This document shows positions 14,956-18,089 of a stretch of DNA of 18,089 nucleotides, piece by piece. Every line of letters starts with the position of its first letter. Position 1 is the stretch's first letter. The stretch comes from QHWK01 sp035315685 (GTDB lineage Bacteria > Acidobacteriota > Vicinamibacteria > Vicinamibacterales > CAVVIG01): NCBI GenBank assembly GCA_035315685.1, contig DATFXR010000429.1, positions 1-18,089 of the forward strand. The letters are read 5' to 3'. A model generated the notes under the pieces. That model ran no database searches. It was given only the letters and a program-made list of their open reading frames with translations, and was not told where the DNA came from. Both the position numbers and the translations under genes were made by a program.

Positions 14956-15063
14956 CTCGTCGCGAATGGCGGCAATCAGCAGCCCGTTCGCGTCGGCAGG
15001 GGTGTCGGGCGCGACGACTTTCAGTCCGGGTGTGCGCTGAAGGCTTGCGGGTTTTGACTGTGA
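14956..15063 (-). pseudogene. Fossil of a 2-oxoacid dehydrogenase E1-beta gene
   Basis: On the minus strand the segment translates as SQSKPASLQRTPGLKVV followed by APDTPADANGLLIAAIRDE. This is the conserved E1-beta stretch of pyruvate/branched-chain oxoacid dehydrogenase, whose consensus from memory is 'HSQSLEAWFAHxPGLKVV' followed by 'APSTPADAKGLLKAAIRDD', without gaps. Family identity ends after IRDE: the expected NPVIFLEHK is replaced by TTPRMPAI, and nothing of the rest of the protein is found on either side. The fragment is about 36 residues and lacks a ribosome site, so it is a relic between the cupin and acetamidase genes, opposite in direction to both. Confidence 0.6.
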
Positions 15064-15133
15064 GACGGTCTGGTTCACAGGAGCGACGGGCTGACGCACA
15101 ATGGGCCCGTTCGTCTCTCGACGGGAGGTTCAG

Positions 15134-16150
15134 ATGAGGCGTCTCCGACTGTGTCTCGCGTTTCTCATGGCCTCGTCGAGTCTGTTTGCCCAGAGTGCGC
15201 CGAAGGTTCACGAGCTGAAAGCCTCCGCCACCACGGTGCATCGCGGTTTCTTCGACGCCTCCCTGAAGCCGGTGCTCACGATCGACTCCGGCGACATCGT
15301 CAGACTGGAGACGGCAAGCGGAAATCCACGCTACTTCGAGCGGCTCGGCGTACCAAAGGAGAAAATTCCCGCCGAGCTGTATGACGTCTATGCGGGTGTC
15401 GAGGAGGGTGGACGAGGTGATCACACGCTGAACGGACCAATTTACGTGCGGGGCGCCGCGGCCGGCGACATGCTTGAGATCCGAATCCGCTCGATCGACC
15501 TGCGATTGCCGATTGCCGGGCAGGGTTTCGTGCCGGCTCGCGGAGCGCTGCCGGAACAGTTTCCGAACGGCAAAGACAGAGTGCTCTGGCTGGATCTCGC
15601 GCGCAAGACGACCGAGTATGCGCCCGGTGTCGTCGTTCCGTTGCGGCCGTTCTGGGGCGTAATCGGTGTCGCACCGCCGCCCTCGATGGGGCGGGTTTCG
15701 AGCGGGCCTCCCGGAATCTTCGGCGGCAACATGGACAACCGCGATCTGGTGGGCGGGACGACGCTGTATCTGCCGGTGTTCGTCCCGGGCGGGTTGCTGT
15801 CTGTTGGCGACGGCCACGCGGCGCAGGGCTACGGCGAGGTCTGCCTGTCCGCGATTGAAACCTCGCTCAAGGGCGAGATCCAGGTGATCGTGCACAAGAA
15901 TCAGCCGCTGAAGCAACCTCGCGCTGAGACGCCGACCCACTTCATGACCATGGGATTGCATCCGGACCTCAACGAGGCCGCACGGATCGCCACCCGCGAG
16001 ATGCTCGACTGGATCGTCGAGATCAAGAAGATGAACCGCGACGATGCGTATCTGCTGTCGAGTGCGGTCATGGATCTGGTGGTCACACAGATCGTTGATG
16101 GAACCAAGGGTGTCCATGCGCTGATGCCCAAGGCCATCTTCAAGCAATGA
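15134..16150 (+). CDS. Exported acetamidase/formamidase family protein
   Basis: 338 residues. The ATG at 15134 is set by GGGAGG (15123-15128) five bases before it and by the signal peptide that follows (RRLRLCLAFLMASSSLFA|QS); a GTG/ATG reading from 15101 would bury it. The mature protein has the FmdA/AmdA beta fold: VLTIDSGDIVRLET near the N-terminus, DHTLNGPIYVRGAAAGD (about 95-113), then the hallmark GGNMDNRDLVGGTTLYLP and VFVPGGLLSVGDGHAAQGYGE (about 196-235), and FMTMGLHPDLNEA. These proteins hydrolyse formamide or acetamide to ammonia and the acid with a metal-bound water; export of this one suggests scavenging outside the membrane. Length is usual for the family. It is a single gene, followed by a 241-base gap. 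Confidence 0.92.
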   Translation: MRRLRLCLAFLMASSSLFAQSAPKVHELKASATTVHRGFFDASLKPVLTIDSGDIVRLETASGNPRYFERLGVPKEKIPAELYDVYAGVEEGGRGDHTLNGPIYVRGAAAGDMLEIRIRSIDLRLPIAGQGFVPARGALPEQFPNGKDRVLWLDLARKTTEYAPGVVVPLRPFWGVIGVAPPPSMGRVSSGPPGIFGGNMDNRDLVGGTTLYLPVFVPGGLLSVGDGHAAQGYGEVCLSAIETSLKGEIQVIVHKNQPLKQPRAETPTHFMTMGLHPDLNEAARIATREMLDWIVEIKKMNRDDAYLLSSAVMDLVVTQIVDGTKGVHALMPKAIFKQ

Positions 16151-16177
16151 TTCGTACGGTTGGCAACGGCACTCCGC

Positions 16178-16270
16178 TTATCTGGGCGACCACGCGGCAA
16201 CCAGCTCGAATTCGATGACCGGGAACTCATCGGCGACCGCCTCCACGTGGGAACGCGCCGGCCTTCCGGT
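16178..16270 (-). pseudogene. Possible RidA/YjgF-like C-terminal relic
   Basis: The last 30 codons before a TAA at 16178 read TGRPARSHVEAVADEFPV then IEFELVAAWSPR. The pattern 'PARSxVxV...(V/I)ExE(L/A)VA' is the usual end of Rid family proteins (YjgF, reactive-intermediate deaminases), including the Arg that contacts the substrate. Upstream, no frame gives the rest of the protein. The match is short, so the call is tentative. It lies opposite the acetamidase and SDR genes. Confidence 0.35.
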
Positions 16271-16368
16271 GTGTCTTCGCGCTGATGACGCGGTGGGCGC
16301 CGACGCGCATGCAGAGCACAGCGGGACGTTTTCCAAGAGCAATTCCCGGTGTCGCCTGGACCCGCGCA

Positions 16369-16382
16369 GAGCACCCGTGCTC
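16369..16382. promoter_or_regulatory. Palindromic candidate operator upstream of the SDR
   Basis: GAGCAC-CC-GTGCTC is a perfect inverted repeat with six-base arms, ending one base before the -10 box TATAAT. A dimeric regulator bound here would sit between -35 and -10. Confidence 0.4.
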
Positions 16383-16383
16383 G

Positions 16384-16389
16384 TATAAT
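16384..16389 (+). promoter_or_regulatory. Perfect -10 box (TATAAT) of the SDR gene
   Basis: TATAAT is an exact consensus -10, nine bases before the A of the ATG at 16398. Transcription would start about at the start codon, so the mRNA is probably leaderless. No good -35 hexamer is seen (CCCGCG at the expected place), which suggests an activator or a relaxed -35. Confidence 0.55.
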
Positions 16390-16397
16390 CCGTGGCC

Positions 16398-17198
16398 ATG
16401 ACCGAGACACGCAGAGGCAACGGCCAGACGGCGCTGGTCACCGGGGCGTCCACCGGCATCGGAGTAGATCTCGCGGAGTGCTTCGCCAGCGACGGCTACG
16501 ACCTCGTGCTCGTCGCGCGGACCGAGAGCGCGCTGCGCCAGGTCGCTGATCGTCTGGCGGCGGCGTACCGCGTCACCGCGACGCCGATCGTCGCAGATCT
16601 GCAGTCAATCGGTGGCGGTACGCGCCTCGCCGCCGAAATCGCCGGCCGCGGCCTGTCCGTGGACGTCGTCGTCAACAACGCCGGCTACGGTGTCGCCGGA
16701 GCCTTCGAGCGATCCGAGTTGGCGGCGCAGCTCGGGATGATCGACCTCAACGATCGCGCGCTCGTCGAGCTGACCCACATCTACTGGCCACGGATGCTCG
16801 CGAACCGGCGCGGCGGGGTGTTGAACGTCGCGTCCACGGCGGCGTTCCAGCCCGGTCCGCTGATGGCCATTTATTACGCGTCGAAGGCGTTCGTGCTGTC
16901 GTTCTCGGAAGCGCTCTGGGAAGAGGCCCGCGGCACCGGCGTCAACGTCAGCTGCCTTTGCCCGGGGCCGACTGTCAGCAAGTTCCGCGAGCGAGCCGGT
17001 ACGGGTAAGGTGCGCTTGAGCAAAGCGGGCACACCGATGCCGTCGATGCCGGTCGCCCGCATGGGCTACGAGGCCTGGCAGGCGAACCGGCGCGTCATCG
17101 TCACCGGTACGCGCAACACGGTCATGGCATCGCTCGTGCCGTTCGTGCCGAGGACCACCGTGTTGCGGCTCGTGCGCAATCTGCAATCGCCGCTCTGA
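16398..17198 (+). CDS. Classical short-chain dehydrogenase/reductase
   Basis: 266 residues from the ATG at 16398; a GTG at 16392 in frame would add two residues. Cofactor motif TGASTGIG (15-22), NNAGYG (about 93-98), catalytic Ser in NVASTAAF (about 142), and YYASKAF (Tyr about 159, Lys about 163) are complete, followed by CLCPGPTVSKF. It is a normal-length Rossmann-fold NAD(P)-dependent oxidoreductase; substrate unknown. The Arg after the first strand (LVARTES) suggests NADP(H) preference. There is no ribosome site, but there is a TATAAT box at the right distance for a leaderless message. It stands alone, followed by a hairpin. Confidence 0.92.
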   Translation: MTETRRGNGQTALVTGASTGIGVDLAECFASDGYDLVLVARTESALRQVADRLAAAYRVTATPIVADLQSIGGGTRLAAEIAGRGLSVDVVVNNAGYGVAGAFERSELAAQLGMIDLNDRALVELTHIYWPRMLANRRGGVLNVASTAAFQPGPLMAIYYASKAFVLSFSEALWEEARGTGVNVSCLCPGPTVSKFRERAGTGKVRLSKAGTPMPSMPVARMGYEAWQANRRVIVTGTRNTVMASLVPFVPRTTVLRLVRNLQSPL

Positions 17199-17228
17199 CG
17201 CCAACCAGAGGTGCCGTGCCTTCTGCGG

Positions 17229-17248
17229 CGAACCGCCTGACCGGTTCG
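17229..17248 (+). terminator. Hairpin after the SDR gene
   Basis: CGAACCG-CCTGAC-CGGTTCG, a perfect seven-base stem with a six-base loop, 30 bases beyond the SDR stop. There is no T-run, so it may end transcription only weakly or with Rho, or act as a binding site for the next gene. Confidence 0.45.
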
Positions 17249-17327
17249 TCAGATCTACTGCCAGTTGCTCAGGCGCGCTCTCAGCCGCTTCCTTTCGTAC
17301 CCCGGCGAATGGAAGTACGATGGGCGT

Positions 17328-18089
17328 GTGCGTCACCGGCGCATTGTCCTCACGGTTGTTCTCACGCTTGCGCTCGCCGCGACGGCGTTGGCGCAGTACG
17401 GAGGACCGCGTGGGCCTTTTCACGAGTACCCCAACATTCCGTACGACGGACGCTTCACATTCGTCCGCATCAGATATCAGACCGCGCCCGGCGGCTACTG
17501 GTACGGCGGCTGGCCCGGCTGGGGCCACGGCTACCCGCTCGCAGAGCAGAACCTGATGAGCATCATGCGCGAGGTCACCTACCTGGCCCCGCACGTCGAG
17601 GAAATCAACACGCTTGCCTTCGACGATCCGGCGCTGTTCCACTATCCGATCGCGTACATCATCGAGCCCGACTGGTGGTCGATGACCGAGAGCGAAGCAG
17701 TCGCAATGCGCACGTACATGCAGAAGGGCGGTTTCATCATCGTCGACGACTTCAAGCCGATGCGACGGCGGTTCCCGGGATGGAGCTCGTACGATGATCG
17801 GCTGGGCGTGACCTACGGCAGCGGCTGGCCAGTCCTCGAGACGTACATGAAGCGGGTCATGCCCGAGGCGCGCTTCTACGATCTGGACGCAACCCATCCC
17901 ATCTTCCACTCGTTCTTCGAGATCGACGACCTCGATGTGGTGCCGCAAATCTTCAGCATCGGCGGCCGTCCGGTCTTCCGCGGGCTGTTCGAGGACAACG
18001 ATCCGTCGAAGCGCCTGCAGATGGTCGTCAACTACAACACCGACGTCTCGCAGTTCTGGGAGTGGTCGAGTTTCGGGCTGCGTCCGGTG
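17328..18089 (+). CDS. Exported DUF4159 protein, 3' end outside the window
   Basis: 254 codons are visible and the frame is open to the window edge. The start is taken as the GTG at 17328 because it begins a clean signal peptide (RHRRIVLTVVLTLALAATALA, cleavage before QYGG). GGAAG at 17311 is a rather distant ribosome site. The mature part has the DUF4159 features: RFTFVRIRYQT, then HYPIAYIIEPDWWSMTESE, then LRTYMQKGG-like RTYMQKGGFIIVDDF, then AT-HPIFHSFFEI, and VVNYNTDVSQFWEW. DUF4159 has a class I glutamine-amidotransferase-like Rossmann fold of unknown activity. In Acidobacteriota it usually lies next to MoxR ATPase, DUF58 and von Willebrand A (BatA-like) genes, which would be expected just past the window. 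Length to the edge is close to the full domain. Confidence 0.88.
   Translation, partial: MRHRRIVLTVVLTLALAATALAQYGGPRGPFHEYPNIPYDGRFTFVRIRYQTAPGGYWYGGWPGWGHGYPLAEQNLMSIMREVTYLAPHVEEINTLAFDDPALFHYPIAYIIEPDWWSMTESEAVAMRTYMQKGGFIIVDDFKPMRRRFPGWSSYDDRLGVTYGSGWPVLETYMKRVMPEARFYDLDATHPIFHSFFEIDDLDVVPQIFSIGGRPVFRGLFEDNDPSKRLQMVVNYNTDVSQFWEWSSFGLRPV

Noticed and set aside
14897..16147. 416-codon minus-strand frame opposite the acetamidase gene
   Set aside because: Antisense to a well-recognised family protein, no domain of its own.
16605..17948. 447-codon minus-strand frame opposite the SDR and DUF4159 genes
   Set aside because: Runs through two real genes and a hairpin; composition is that of a shadow frame.

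Overview
The window looks like a chromosomal segment of a GC-rich Acidobacteriota, most likely of the Vicinamibacteria type. This is inferred from gene content, not from a marker gene. The pointers are an ADOP-type MacB/FtsX permease, a Hanks kinase with the CPxCGxCYD zinc ribbon in front of it, a CadC/ToxR-like membrane-tethered winged-helix regulator, a DUF4159 protein, and GTG starts with high-GC codon use. No rRNA, tRNA, CRISPR array, insertion sequence or phage gene was recognised.

Layout. 68-613 is a small membrane-anchored Cys-rich protein. 679-3106 is a tight three-gene + strand operon: an SDR-like oxidoreductase, a polytopic flippase-like membrane protein and a CDP-alcohol phosphatidyltransferase, with two 4/1-base stop/start overlaps. 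This is probably a lipid-modifying unit. 3134-4204 (-) is an exported beta-propeller protein. 4358-7297 (-) is a large sensor Ser/Thr kinase (PDZ, membrane helices, GAF, zinc ribbon, kinase). 7628-8790 (-) is a frameshifted, mosaic, effector-like gene with YRP and VIQ(R/C) motifs and a low-GC C-terminal domain. 9144-11555 (+) is an ADOP permease. 11569-11768 (-) is a decayed tail of a second ADOP permease. 11829-12311 (-) is a short transmembrane winged-helix regulator, divergent from doxX at 12476-12838 (+); a tandem 10-11 bp repeat lies between them. 13098-14312 (+) is a soluble histidine kinase. 14476-14928 (+) is an exported cupin. 14956-15063 (-) is a fossil of a 2-oxoacid dehydrogenase E1-beta gene. 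15134-16150 (+) is an exported acetamidase/formamidase-family protein. 16178-16270 (-) is a possible RidA-like fossil. 16398-17198 (+) is a classical SDR behind a perfect TATAAT box and a palindrome. 17328 to the right edge (+) is an exported DUF4159 protein, cut off by the window.

The genes look mostly like independent accessory units: signalling, export, small-molecule enzymes. Two things stand out. One is the effector-like gene, whose C-terminus can be restored by a single base. The other is a set of intergenic fossils, each a recognisable C-terminal or internal piece of a known family on the minus strand, which suggests a region of repeated insertion and decay.
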